Assembly (NCBI GenBank): GCA_039881045.1
Contig: JAYWVB010000004.1
Location: forward strand, 434,001 to 498,000
Origin: Chaetomium olivaceum
Taxonomy: Eukaryota; Ascomycota; Sordariomycetes; Sordariales; Chaetomiaceae
Length of the DNA stretch: 64,000 nucleotides
Direction of reading: 5' to 3'
The notes below the pieces were generated by a model, which did not search any database, had not been told where the DNA came from, and saw only the letters and a program-made list of their open reading frames with translations. This document shows, piece by piece, positions 33,393 to 45,521 of the stretch. Made by a program: the position numbers and the translations under genes. Each line of letters opens with the position of its first letter. The stretch's first letter is position 1.

Positions 33393-33989
33393 ACCATCTC
33401 ACTGGATGCTCGGGGCACGCATGGCTTAAGAATGGGTTTTAATATGCCGTGGTGTTGATTCGACCTTGTATTATTATGGCTCTTGCTATTGATGGGACGT
33501 GGCATACATGTCTCGGCACGCCGGCGTTGTTTGGTGCTTCTTTCTTCAGAGAAAAAGCCGAAAACCAGAACGAAGAAATGAGTCGACGAAGTGTATGGTC
33601 ATTAGTCAGTTAGTTTTGGTGTGATTTCTCCTAAGCGATCTTGCGAATACACAAACAGCGGTAGATTTCAGTTTATGGTGTGTGTGCCTGTGCCGCCGTT
33701 GTTCTGTTTCAGGGTTTATTGGCGTCCGCGTAGGTGTGCCCAAGTAGTGGTGAACTGGAGTTCAGAGATGGGACTCGCATCGTTTCCGTCTATTCCATCC
33801 TGAGGCTCGATACCAGGAACCGTTTGCTATTACAACGCATCCCGTTTTGTAAGCTTACACAAGTCTCTTCTCGCTAAGGCCTGCTCAAAGCAATACCGCC
33901 ACGCCCGGCTGCCAACAATACGCCTAATGCTCCTCGAAATTCAGAGAAAGCCATTCTCCCCATTACCACATTACCCTCTCTCACAGCCT
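33393..33989. other. convergent intergenic region, no gene seen
   Basis: 3' region of the metallothionein gene and of the RING-CH gene. T-rich stretches only. Confidence 0.55.
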
Positions 33990-35542
33990 TTACCCCTGAG
34001 GCTTGGACTGCCCCTTCCGGTCCACGTTCCTAATCTTCCTCTTTGTCCGCACCTGTACCCGTCTGTACTTGGTATACAGCGCGAGCGCATCCCGCAGCAC
34101 TACAAATAGACATCCGCCGGCCAAACTGCGGCCCCAGCGTTGTTGTAGCAACCCTGGAGGCGCCCTGCTGCGCCAGGACCGAGTCGGCGACACCCAGCCC
34201 TTAGGAGCAATGGCACGTATGAGCTCGCCCATGCTGTACGAGATGGCGGGGAAGAGGAGGGACGTGACGACGCTGTTGACGATGAGGCCAAAGAATGAGG
34301 CTGGGTCGTTGTTTTCGCCTGGAATTCCGCCCACATTGCCACCTTCCACATTCTGGTTTTGGCCGGCTTGTGGCTCAGGTTGCGGGACAGCTGGTGGTTG
34401 CTGTTGAGGTTGGGGCTGTGGTTCCTGGGGCACACCACGTTGTTGTTGGGCTGCCTCGTTTGGAACGTCTACGATATCCTCCTCGTCTGTATCATCCTCT
34501 TCGGCATTGTCTCCGCCACCCCCACCGCCTATCCTCACCTCCAAGTGGTGGTGTACTTCCCAGTCGGCGGCAGGAGGTTCGTCGGCGGCGTCGGCGGCGT
34601 CATCGTCATCATCCCCAAATAGTCCACGGACAGCGCGGGTCAGATTGGCCCACGCGCCTCGGAAACCATCAGCTTCCTCGTCGCGGACGGCAGGCCTATT
34701 AGGAGCGAGCCTAGCCTCTGGTTCGGCCTCTTCCTCCGTCGCGGGCAGCCCACGCAGAGCACGGTTTAGACGCCTCTCCAGCGGCCCGAAGAGGTCGTGC
34801 AAGAGGTAAGAATAGCTGAGTTGCACGACTGGCATAAGGGTTACGGCCCACTGGGGCGAGGGCGGCCATGTGGGAAGATCGTCCTGCGCGACAAGAGTTG
34901 CGCCGTACTACACAGTGATAAAGCGGTCAATAGGGTTAAGCTAAGAAGGGGAAGGCCGGAAAATGCACTCACGAGAACGGAGAATGGTAGCAGGAGGACG
35001 GTCCCCAGTGAAGGAAGCCACCGGAAAACCAAGAGCCCAGGACCGATGATCGACAGGGTCGCCAACTTGATTAGGGTTGAGGGCAACCGCTGTCGCCCCC
35101 CGCCCTCGATCCAACGGGCAAACGCGTCGTGGCCGATAAATATGCTGACCGCAGTCCCACCATACCACATTGCGCCGGCAAAGCTACCCCCGATTACGAA
35201 CGAGCCCAGCACAACGGGCGCCATCCGGCTGTACCGACGGTATAGGTTGTCCCTAATAGCGAGAAATCGGTCGTACGGTTCTTCGATGATAAATGGCGCC
35301 TTGCATGCCGGACACGCCAGCGGACTTTTATTTGACCGGCGTCGTGTTGTTTCCATCTCCCCGATGTAGCGAAGCATGCATCCTTCGTGCGCCTCGAGGC
35401 TGCACGGGCAAGGGTCTACCCATACCGCGTTCGGAGTATCCACGTCTGTGTGCAGACAGATGAAGCATATGTGCTGTTCGTTTGTTGTGAGAGGGGCGGG
35501 GATGATCTGATGGGAGGTGTTGCCGTTGCTTGGGGTCGCCAT
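33990..35542 (-). CDS. RING-CH (MARCH-type) membrane E3 ubiquitin ligase
   Basis: Exons 35542-34973 and 34907-33990; 495 aa, phase exact. RING-CH zinc finger at residues about 25-85: CFICLHTD, CPCSLEAHEGCMLRYI, LACPACKAPF (C4HC3). Hydrophobic segments follow: VVLGSFVIGGSFAGAMWYGG, LATLSIIGPGLLVFRW and VLLLPFSVL. A long acidic/Gln-Pro-rich loop precedes the last membrane segments near SFFGLIVNSVVTSLLFPAIS. MARCH-type ligases ubiquitinate membrane proteins; fungal relatives act on organelle or secretory membranes. The substrate is unknown. The open frame past the intron donor reads 43 extra codons, so the spliced form is preferred. Confidence 0.85.
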
Positions 35543-36336
35543 TTCGAGTTCTCGGCGTTCGAGTGCTAGGATCCGACCGAGTCGAAGGGTGCCAACCGAC
35601 CTTTAGCGATCCGATAAAGGAGCGCCGTTTCTAGTGCCTCCCTAAACGCGCTGTCATTAGTTACAGTGCGAGATAAAAATATGAAAGAGGCTTTACCTTG
35701 ATGAGATTTTCTTCTACCTCTCGGTCGTTACTTCGGCCGCCGACAAGAAGAAGGAAGCGGAAAGTGGTCGTCGAGAGTCGTTTGATGGGGCACCAGGCTC
35801 AGGGCCGTTCCGTACCGAAGGTATTGAAACTGTGACATCAGCGCTGCCCCACTATTTTCCGGGGCGTTGCGGATCACCTCAAAGCGAAGCGGTAATTTAC
35901 AGCCAGGTACCCTGTATAGGGGGGAAAGATATCAATTTCCGGGAGGTATGTAAGACAAACTATTCCTCAAAATACACCCGCCGTTAAGGTTCTTGGAATA
36001 CCCCCCAGTTGTGCTAAACATTTCGAGGTAGATACTGGAGGCTTAGAAAATAAAATACACTTTGATGTCATGCTGGATTACAGATTACAGATTACAGTAA
36101 AATTTCAAAGGACTTGGCAGTCACCCAGTGTATCGAATCCAGACCGCAGCTGCCCCACTCTCGCCCGCAGCCCCTCCATCGATGGGTGTAGAATCTGGCC
36201 GACACCCTTCTCGTCTGGTCGAAATAGCCCCGCCAGGATCGTTTTGTTGACCTGGAGAGATCACCCGTAATTCTACGCCCTTGAATTCCAAGTCCACAAA
36301 CCATACGAAGAAGGCATTCCGAATACTCCATTCACC
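35543..36336. other. divergent intergenic region, no gene seen
   Basis: Promoter region shared by the RING-CH gene and SGT2. The short direct repeat ATTACAGATTACAGATTACAG occurs at about 36070-36095. Confidence 0.5.
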
Positions 36337-37572
36337 ATGGTATGGCCCCTCATTTTCCCTACACAACATGCACGAACTACACTTGTCAGGGCAACCCGAG
36401 ACTAACCCCCTACCTACCCAACAGTCTACAACGCCCAAGCAGCGCCTTGCGCTGGCCATCTGCGACTTCCTGTCGACGTCGCTGACGGACGGCACCCTGA
36501 CCTCGGAGGAGAAGGACTCGGTCGACATCGCCATCAACTGCATCGGCGAGTCCTTCGGCGTCGACCCCTCCGACAAGGCCGCCGTCTCCCAGGCCGTTGG
36601 CGCCCAGAACCTCTTCCAGATCTACTCCGTCTACGAGAAGCTGAAGAGCGCCGCGCCCGCCTCCAAGCCCGCGGGTGGTGCCGCCGCCTCCGCGCCCACC
36701 CCTGCCACCGCCGCCGCTGCACCGACCGACGAGCAAAAGAAGCAAGCCGAGGCCCTCAAGTCCAAGGGCAACGCCGCCATGGCGCAGCGCGACTACCCCA
36801 CCGCCATCGACTTCTACACGCAAGCGCTGGCCGTGCACCCGGGCAACGCCATCTTCCTCTCCAACCGCGCGGCGGCCTACAGCGCAGCCCGCGACCACGA
36901 GGCCGCCCGCGCCGACGCCGAGGCGGCCGTCGCCGTCGACCCCAAGTACACCAAGGCCTGGAGCCGCCTGGGCCTGGCGCGCTTTGCGCTGGGTGATGCC
37001 AAGGGCTCGATGGAGGCGTACCAGAAGGGTATCGAGTACGAGGGTAATGGTGGGAGCGAGGCGATGAAGAAGGGGTATGAGACGGCTAAGCGCAGGGTTG
37101 ATGAGATTGCGGCTGATGAGGCGGCTGCTACCGGCACCGGGACGAGGGGTGTCGGTGGTGGTGCCGGTGGCGGCGCGCCGGGCCTAGGTGACTTGGCGAG
37201 CATGTTCGGCGGCGGCGGTGGAGGTGGTGGTGGTGGTGGCGGCGGCATGCCCGACTTCGCGTCCATCATGAACAACCCCATGTTTGCGTCCATGGCGCAA
37301 AACCTGATGAGCAACCCGGACATGATGGCCAACCTGATGAACAACCCCCGCCTGCGCGAGATGGCTGACTCGTTCGGACGTGGGGGTGGTGGCGGCGGCG
37401 GCATGCCGGATATCAGCTCGCTGATGTCGGACCCGAGCGTGGCTGAGATGTGAGCGTGCTCTCCCGAGAATCTACCCTAACAATGTACTGACATAGCTAT
37501 AGGGCTCGGAATCTGATGGGCGGTGCTGGACGGGGTGGACCTGGTGGTGCTCCTCCTGGTAACGGGAGTTGA
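36337..37572 (+). CDS. SGT2: small glutamine-rich TPR co-chaperone
   Basis: Exon 1 is only the start codon (36337-36339, donor GTATGG). Exon 2 is 36425-37449, exon 3 is 37503-37572; 365 aa. N-terminal dimerisation part (TPKQRLALAICDFLSTSLTD; residues 1-70) binds Get4/Get5. Three TPRs (about 100-215: KSKGNAAMAQRDYPTAIDFY, HPGNAIFLSNRAAAYSAARD, AWSRLGLARFALGDAKGSME) bind Hsp70/90/104 tails. A Gly-rich linker follows, then an STI1-like Asn-Pro-Met region (NNPMFASMAQNLMSNPDMMA) that holds the transmembrane helix of tail-anchored clients in the GET pathway. Frame intact. Confidence 0.93.
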
Positions 37573-37893
37573 TAACCGTTGCATTGAGTTGAATTATATA
37601 TAGCCGACGTTCAGCCCCTGCGAAAGGGAACCCTCAGGGGTTAGAAAGACTTCCAACGGCCATTGGGAGATACCCGGTGGCTCTACTCAGTTCTTGAGGC
37701 TAATTCAGCAAGCAATTATTAGGGTGTGTTCGTTTCACTGTGACCGGCGGATTCATGTACAGCTAGCCACTTATACCCTGAGATCTTTATAAAAATGTCC
37801 ATTTTCAGTGATATCTACGGTCTAAACACGAGCCATGTACAAAACAAATTTGCCCAAAACAAGAAAAAACCACACCGCCAAACCCACTCCCAC
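37573..37893. other. convergent intergenic region
   Basis: 3' ends of SGT2 and ADE6. Nothing else seen. Confidence 0.6.
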
Positions 37894-40800
37894 CTACCTA
37901 CCCTTTTTTACGCCTCGAGAACCCTCAACCACCCTTTCAAACCTAACCCACCCACCTCGCGCGCTTCTGAACATCCTCAACCACGGTCCAAACTCACCCC
38001 ACTCCTCGACCTCGTCCGCCGGCACGTAGCTGGCCACATCCGCGGGGATATTCCGCTCGGGGTGCGGCATCATAGCCAGCACGCGGCCATCCCTGCTCGA
38101 GACAGCGGCCACGCCGCCCGGGCTGCCGTTGGGGTTGTACGGGTACTGTTCCGTGACGTTCAGCCTGTTATCCACGTAGCGCAGCGGGATGCCGCCGGCC
38201 TCGGCAAGCGCGCGGAACGACTCGTTCGACGCGAACTCGGCCCTGCCCTCGCCGTGGGAAACGACGATCGGCAGGCTGGAACCGTCCATGCCGTGAAAGA
38301 AGACCGACGGCCGGGCCGGGTTGTCCTCGATCTTGACCATGCTGAAGCGCGCCTCGAACTGCGACGAGGCGTTGCCTACAAAGGCGGGGAAGTGCTCGGC
38401 GCCGGGGATGAGCTCCTTGAGACGGGACAGCATTTGGCAGCCGTTGCAGACGCCTAGCGCGAACGTGTCCTTGCGGTCGAAGAAGGCGGCCAGCTCGGCC
38501 CGTGCCTTGTCGTGCAGAAGGATCGACTTGGCCCAACCCTGACCGGCGCCGAGCACGTCGCCGAACGAGAAACCGCCGCAGGCGGCCAGACCGACAAAGT
38601 CGGACAGCGAGCGGCCCGCGATGATGTCCGTCATGTGGACGTCGACGGCGTCGAAGCCCGCCGCGCGGAAGGCGAAGGCCATCTCGGCGTAGCCGTTGAC
38701 GCCCTGCTCGCGGAGGATGGCGACGCGCGGCATCTTGCCGAAGAAACCCGTGATAGATGCCGTGAGAGGGGCGATGTTCTCGGTGGGGGAGAAGGTGAGG
38801 TTGAAGGAGAGACCAGGGTCTTCCGAGTCCAGAATGGTGACGTACTCGGAATCGGCACACGCCGGAGTGTCGCGCAGCTTCTGCATTTCGTAGGACGTCT
38901 TGGTCCACCACTGCTGCATCTCGGCTCTGTCGAGGCTGACAAACGGCGCTCCCTCGCCGTACCGGATGGTAAGTGCCTGCTTGGATGTCGCCTGGACGAC
39001 GCCGAACTTGCGAATCAAACCAGCAGGAGGGCCGCAGGTGGCGAAGCACCTCTTGAAGTTCACCTCGTCCGAGGCTCGCACTTGGAAGACGGCACCCAGC
39101 TCTTCGTTGAACAGGGCGTCGACCATGTCCGACAAGCTGCCAGACGCGGCAATGCCATCCATCATGAGGTCAACGCCGCACCGACCGGCGAACATCATCT
39201 CGGCGATAGTAGTGATAAGACCGCCATCCGACCTGTCATGGTAGGCAAGGACGACGCCGCTCTCATGCAATTGAGCTAGCGCATCGAAGTAGTCTTTCAG
39301 GAGGTCCACATCCCGGACATCGGGGGCCTCGTGGCCGATGGCACCCAGTGACTGAGCGAGCGCGGAACCACCCATGGCCTTGCGGCCTTGCGCCAGGTCG
39401 ACGTAGAGCAGAACAGTCTCGCCGACATCCTCCACCCGGCGAAGCTGAGGAGTCCAGGTACGCCGGATATCCTCGACCAGGGTAAACGCCGATATAACAA
39501 CCGACACAGGGGCTGTCACGCTCTTCTTGGTCTCCCCGTCCTTCCAGGACGACTTCATAGATGTAGAGTCCTTGCCCACCGGGATACTCACGCCGAGCTG
39601 CGGGCAAAGGTCCATGCCGATCGCTTCGACGGCCTCATAAAGTGCAGCACCCTCGCCCGGATGGTTCACAGCCGCCATCCAGTTGGCCGAGAGCTTCACG
39701 CGCCGGAGATCTCCGCGGTGGCTACCACCCTTGATGTCTGCTGCTCCAAGGTTGAGCAGACTCTCGGCAACAGCCATCCTGGCGGAGGCAGCAGGGGAAA
39801 TGAGTGCGAGGGTGGGTTTTTCACCCATGGCCATCGCCTCACCAGTCCTCGCCCCGTTGAGGTTGAAAGCTGTCGCCGTTACGGCAACGTCGGCAACTGG
39901 CGTTTGCCACGGGCCGACCATCTGGTCGCGAGTGGTAAGACCGCCAACTGTCCGATCGCCGATGGTGATCAGGAAAGACTTAGATCCGACCGACGGCATC
40001 CAGAAGACACGCTGGACGGCCTGCTTGAAGAGGTCCGCATCGCTCAGGGAACCGTCGATAGCCGATTTCAGGCTAGCGACAGGGTTGAAAACGGGCCATG
40101 CGGGCTTCTTAGAGCTGACAATGCGCTCCAACTTGCGGCCCTTGGGGAAGAGGACATCCATTGGGACATCAATGGGGCGCGGGTACTCGTTCGATTCCCT
40201 GTCGCTAAGAATCAGCCTCGAGACACCATCCGTCTCCCGGGAGAGAACGGTTCCGACGTCCGAGAAGTTGCAACGCTCACGGCCTATCCATTGTTAGTGA
40301 GCAACGGCAGAGTACAGGGGGAATCAGACTTACGGCAGATGCTAGTGAACCGCTCCATCCCGTCGCTGTTCACAAGGACAACATAACGCTCCTGGGCCTC
40401 GTTGCACCAAATTTGGAGCGGGCTCATGCTCTTGTCCACGCTCTCTACCTGGCGGAGTTCGAATCTACCACCAAACCCGGCATCCCTGACAAGCTCCGGG
40501 AGAGCGTTTGAGAGCCCACCAGCTCCAACGTCGTGGATCATGGCAATGGGGGTTTGATCTCCTAAAGCCACGCAAGTGTTGATTACCATCTGCGCGCGGC
40601 GCTCCATCTCTGGGTTGCCGCGCTGGACACTGTCAAAGTCCAGGTCCGCATTGCCCTCTCCGGAGGCATTACTCGACGCAGCACCACCGCCGAGACCGAT
40701 CAACATAGCAGGGCCACCAAGAACAATCACATGCGCTCCCTCAGCAACGTCTTCCGGGCGCTTCAGAGCGTGCTTCTCCCTAACGGTGCCAACACCGCCG

Positions 40801-42068
40801 GCAATCATGATCGGCTTGTGATAACCACGGAACTCTCCTTCCACATTCGTGTCGTCCGCCGTGAGGAGAGTGCGGAAAGTTCCCGCGAGGCAGGGGCGGC
40901 CAAACTCATTGTTGAAGCGGGCGCTGCCGATGGGAGCCTCGAGCATGATGTCAAGACTGCTCGCGAAATGCGCCGGGCGACCAACGTCAATTTCCCACGG
41001 AGCTTGGTGATCCGGGATGTTCAGATCTGACACCCAGAAGCCGCAGAGACCAGCCTTCGGCGTTGAACCCCGTCCAACGGCCCCTTCATCCCGGATTTCT
41101 CCTCCAGATCCGGTCGCCGCACCCGGGAAGGGGGCAATGGCAGTCGGGTGGTTGTGTGTTTCGACCTTGGCCAAAACATGGAGGAGTTCCTTGTTCAGCT
41201 TCCAGGAACCGGTCGAATAATCGGGGGCCCAAAGGTTGGTGTGTTCACCCTCCATAACCGCCGCGTTGTCGCTGTAAGCTGATACGGTGTAGTCAGGCGT
41301 AACCTTGTGGGTGTTTCTGATCATCTCGAACAACGTCTTCCCCTTGGCAAACCCGTCAATGGTCCAGTTTGCATTGAATTGTTTGTGGCGGCAGTGTTCC
41401 GAGTTCACCTGGGCGAACATAAATAGCTCGATATCATGCGGCGGACGTCCCAATTGGGTGAACTTTTCCACCAAGTATTCCACCTCGGACTGGTCTAGGG
41501 CGAGGCCGCGAGTCTTGTTGTACTCGTTCAACACCTGTGCCGGATTCCGGCCCTCCGCAAAGATGTTGACAACCTCGAGTGGAGCGGACACGCTCTCGGC
41601 GAACATCGTATTGAGATCAGGCGCATCGGTTGAAAGGGTTTCGGTCATGCGGTCGTGTAGGATATCGCGAAAGGGAACGGTCTTGTCGTTGTAGGGCTGC
41701 TCAAATTCGATGGTAATGATACGTCCGCGCTCAATTTGGGAAATCTGCTGTTCGAAGCCGCAAACCTGGGCGATGCTGGTGGCTTTGGAGCTCCATGGCG
41801 AGAGGTACCGTGGGGTCACGTACCACCTCCGCTCATGGCCAATGTGCGTTAGACGAGGGGTAGAATCACCGGCACCGCTCTCCAAAGGAAGTAATTGGGC
41901 GAGCTTTTGCTGGGCGGTCGCAGAAGCACCCTCGACGTGGGCGTAGTAGACCCATGAGCCTCGCAAGTTTGAGACCTTGATAGGCGCCACCTTGTTGATC
42001 AGGTCCTTGAGCTTCTGGGCCTCGGCGGCCGTGAAGCACGAGTCTCCGGGGAGAGTGAGATGCGCCAT
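37894..42068 (-). CDS. ADE6: phosphoribosylformylglycinamidine synthase
   Basis: Exons 42068-40334 and 40283-37894; 1,374 aa. An in-frame ATG seven codons upstream at 42089 is possible. Fourth step of purine synthesis: glutamine-dependent conversion of FGAR to FGAM. Large single-chain form: N-terminal PurS-like part (MAHLTLPGDSCFTAAEAQKL), linker, two AIRS-type halves with GDKTP-like GDQTPIAMIHDVGAGGLSNA and VGKDSTSM, and a C-terminal class I glutamine amidotransferase (VAILREQGVNGYAEMAFAF) with nucleophile GVCNGCQM and the His/Glu pair in MPHPERN. The frame has no break over 4.1 kb. A TGACTC element lies upstream. Confidence 0.97.
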
Positions 42069-42998
42069 GGCGACGACGTGTGACGGCACCAGGTCCGATC
42101 AAAAATGTTGCGGTGGATGGGTTGACAGAGAGCCAAAGCTCACTGGGCTCGGTGGTTGAGAGTCATCGAGCAGCGAAGACCGGAACGCGGGGGCGGGGTC
42201 CTCGAGGTTGAAATTTCGCGCGCTGGGCCGACTATGCCGATTGTGGTTGGCTGTAACCGTCTTTCATGTAATTTTTCAGTTACCTTTTGAACGCTCAAGA
42301 CAAAATGCCCCTCACTCAAGCTCGGGTCCTAAGGGGAAGAAATTTAAACAATGTCGCTACACGCTGCACACTGCCTTGAAGTGGTGATCATTGCAACTTT
42401 CAGGTCGTCATGACGAATTGTAGTTTATAAACATGAACCTTACGCGAGTAATGGGGATAGGATCCTCGTTCTCTCCTAGCTTGTCCCTACCTTGAAAGCG
42501 TGACTAAAAGCAAAATGAGGTCATCTCTTGGTTTCAACTCGGTCTGTACATAACTGACCACCCAGACAAGAAGCATGATGCATTTGGCTCTGAGGATGGA
42601 TGAATGGCTGGTGCTGTGTTCGATGACCCCTGTAGCCTGTGGCCGACCCGCTACAGAGGAACCAATGGTGACGGCTCCGGATCCGAACGGCATGGACCTG
42701 GGCTTGGCTCAACTTTTCAATTTTCCCGTGAGCATCCACCACAGCGCACCCCCGAGCCCCGGCGACGAGTACGACGGCCCCGTGTCAATTAAGCCCCCGA
42801 GCTGTTCCCGCCACATATAAGGAGCTCCGAGAGACAGACGACCGGGATCAACATTCGGCAACCGGAAGAGACGACGAGTTGTCCCAACCGAGAAAGGGCG
42901 AGCTCCAAAGATCGAAACCCCGCCGATTTCGAACCTCCGTTCTTCGGGTCAACAGTCCCCCACGAGACACCGGCACGACCGCGACAACGTTCGGCGCT
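42069..42998. other. divergent ADE6-mL40 promoter region
   Basis: About 0.9 kb between divergent starts, probably containing both promoters. Holds the TGACTC element at 42160. No gene seen. Confidence 0.55.
42160..42165 (-). promoter_or_regulatory. TGACTC upstream of ADE6
   Basis: TGACTC on the minus strand, about 90 nt before ATG 42068. In yeast Bas1/Bas2 and Gcn4 use this core at purine genes; the same role here is inference. Confidence 0.4.
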
Positions 42999-43631
42999 AT
43001 GTCGTTCAGTATCCCGTCACTCCGAGGCCTCGCCTCCCGGTTCCTAACCCGGCCAACCACCCTCACACACACCCTCTCCAACCCCTCCAAGACGACCACA
43101 CAATGCCTCGCAGCATCATCAGCCCGGGCTCTCTCCACCACCCCCAGCCCTCTCGCCCCGCCAGGAGCCAAAAGCCAAAAAGGCCCCAGCAAGGGCCCCA
43201 GCAAAGGCGGCAAGCCGGCCGCCAAAAAGAAGGGCGGCAAGGGCCGGAGCGACGAGCCGCGGGATCCCAAGATGATCAACATGCTCTCGCACTTCTCCAT
43301 TCTGTCCCCCAACCGGATCCCGCCCCCGCTGCGCATGGGCCGCAACCGGCATCTGCGGCACTGGACGATCCACCGGGCGTGGCTGCTGTTCCGGCGGCGG
43401 GAGCGCGAGGCGCGCGAGCGCAACCTGATGCGGCAGCACCAGAGCATGCGCGCCGCGTGCGAGGAGCTGCGCCTGACGGCGGGCCCGGGCACCAGGGACG
43501 AGGGGTACCTGTACCGCGTGGCGATGGAGAAGAAGGGGGTTTATGGCCTGCATGGGGTGCCGATTGAGTACGCGCGGGCGCAGACCGAGACGCCGGCCAA
43601 GGTGGCCTGGAATCACGACTGGAAGCGGTAA
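42999..43631 (+). CDS. MRPL28: mitochondrial large ribosomal subunit protein mL40
   Basis: 210 codons from ATG 42999; an upstream in-frame ATG at 42879 would add 40 residues and is less likely. Ser/Thr/Arg-rich N-terminus (MSFSIPSLRGLASRFLTRPT) is a presequence. The body has MINMLSHFSILSPNRIPPPL, RNRHLRHWTIHRAWLLFRRR, QSMRAACEELRLTAG and YGLHGVPIEYARAQTETPA, matching the fungal mL40 (Mrpl28) family (PF09812) of the mitoribosome 54S subunit. Single exon, frame intact. Confidence 0.85.
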   Translation: MSFSIPSLRGLASRFLTRPTTLTHTLSNPSKTTTQCLAASSARALSTTPSPLAPPGAKSQKGPSKGPSKGGKPAAKKKGGKGRSDEPRDPKMINMLSHFSILSPNRIPPPLRMGRNRHLRHWTIHRAWLLFRRREREARERNLMRQHQSMRAACEELRLTAGPGTRDEGYLYRVAMEKKGVYGLHGVPIEYARAQTETPAKVAWNHDWKR

Positions 43632-44415
43632 GCGGAACAGGAATCAGGACAGTACGAAATATGACGGATTGATGGGGTCGCGCCGACATTCCAGGGCCAG
43701 TTGACTTGATCAACAGTCTTGGTGGTTGTTGGTCTCGAGCGTTAAATTTGTGCGAAATGTAGAATATACTGTACCATATTGAAGCCCGCCACAAGCCCCA
43801 TCATTGCATGGCACGCATGCCGAGGCCTTTGGGTCTCTCTGTGCTTATCAATGATACCCGGCGCTTGAGCTAGCACTGTCGTTGTATTACTACCCCGTTT
43901 GACCACGGACTTGGCTAGATCACAGCTGGAATAAAGTATGTCCTGCATTGCCAGTCTAACCTCGCTTGTCCCTAATATCTTTCCACGCTCAGCGCTCCCG
44001 CATGGTCCTTGCTGCCTCGGTACAATCCGTTCCCATATCCAGAGCCAAATGCAAGGCCATTAGACGACGAAAGGAAAATGCAAACTAAAAGTCTATAGCG
44101 TATTAATACAGCGTTGATCGTGCCTCGCGAGGTTCGTTATGCGGTGAGCGTCCGACAAATTAATGGACAGATTGCCCCCCAACTACCGCTTCCGGGTAGG
44201 TTTGTGCTGGCCGACAGACAACACCCTGTACCGGATGTGTTCAGGGTGGGCCGGCAGAACGATCTGCGCTTTGGTAGTCTGGTTGATCCCATTCCAAGGG
44301 ATGAGGGCTTGGAGGGGCACTCTCTGTTCTCCCCTGAAAGGCTAGCAGTTGCCTCGCAGTCGTCTGGGAGGAGAACGTTCCTGAGCGCCACCTCCCCTCC
44401 TCTTTGTAATTCGCC
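43632..44415. other. convergent intergenic region
   Basis: 3' ends of mL40 and RHO2. The plus frame at 44114 is the antisense of RHO2 exons and downstream sequence. Confidence 0.6.
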
Positions 44416-45521
44416 TTATAATATCACACAACATCCGTTCCCTTCGGTCTTCTCAAACATGAGCAACGACGCTCTCGTGGCCGCCTCAAAAACATCGTCT
44501 ACGCCCTCCCCACTAAGACTGGAACATTCGAGATATTTGCGGGCGCCAATGTCTTTGGCCGCGTGCTCGCCGTCCGTGGGGGTAACGAAACGCTGTGACC
44601 GTTTTCGCATCTCTTCTATTGCCACTGGGTCATCCCGCAGATCCTTCTTCAAGCCGACGAGTATGATCGGTACGTCGGGGCACCGTTCTTGTGCTTCAAC
44701 AACCCACTATATTGGCGGCGTTAGTAAACTTTCCCAGCCCGGCACATCCGTAGTTTCAAGAAGGGGCGGTGGGAAAGGCTGGGCGCGTCGTACAACCGTC
44801 ACACACGACGGTGGCGTTCGGCCAAAGCGGCGGCTTGCGGCATCGAGAAAGCCCCTTGGGTGGACGGGGAGACCGGGGTTCGTGATTGTGTACCCACCTT
44901 GTGCTTGACATTATCCAGTGAATCTGGCGTGTCGACAGAGAAGCCTATCAGAATGACGTGTGCTTTAGAGTACGCTAGCGGCCGTAACCGCTCGTAGTCC
45001 TCCTGCCCGGCTGTATCCCACAGAGCCAGCTGAACCGACTTTCCATCCACCCGGCAGTCTGTCACATAGTTCTCGAAGACGGTCGGGATCTGGGGCGGAA
45101 GAGCGGGTTAGAACAAGGGGTAACGGGATGGTGATGAGGTTGCAGCGGTATTGGGATCGGGGAGGCGTCGGGCCAATTCGGCGGATGTATAGTCGCGTCG
45201 ACGGATGGTCATGATAGCGAACTACTCACATAATGCTAGGTCCATGTCAGTCCTGGAGGAGTAGGGGGTAAGCCGGGCAATCATTCGGCACTCACTGTTG
45301 GGAAGAAACCAAGTGTAAACACGCTTAGCAAACTTGTCTTGCCGCAAGCACCATCACCAATGATGACGAGTTTCCTGCGCAGCCGGGAAAGTCAGCAAGG
45401 CTCAGCGGTCGACGTGGTGGCTCTCCAAAGATGGCCCATGGTCGGGCATCGCGGATTCGTCCTCAGCCAGCTGGGCATCGTACCTGCGGATGACATTCTG
45501 GGCGTTACGATCACTCGCCAT
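44416..45521 (-). CDS. RHO2: Rho2-type small GTPase
   Basis: Five exons: 45521-45484, 45374-45296, 45235-45230, 45089-44898, 44706-44416; 201 aa with exact phase. P-loop GDGACGKT; switch I TVFENY; switch II DTAGQEDYERLRP; GLKKDL as the nucleotide-specificity motif; CSSLSGEGVDD; C-terminal CCVIL, a CAAX box ending in Leu (geranylgeranylation) with a second Cys that Rho2 proteins palmitoylate. Fungal Rho2 acts in cell-wall integrity signalling at the plasma membrane. The third exon is six bases (CATTAT, His-Tyr) completing FPT-HY-IPTVFENY. Rho2 is chosen over Rho1 by CRVDGKSVQLALWDT and the C-terminus. Confidence 0.92.
45230..45235 (-). other. 6-nt microexon of RHO2
   Basis: CATTAT, bounded by acceptor ..CCTAG and donor GTGAGT. 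It encodes His-Tyr just before switch I. Skipping it would remove two residues without a frameshift. Confidence 0.8.

Noticed and set aside
39388..40386. Plus-strand frame of 332 codons inside ADE6
   Set aside because: Antisense of conserved FGAM synthase; composition is a frame shadow.
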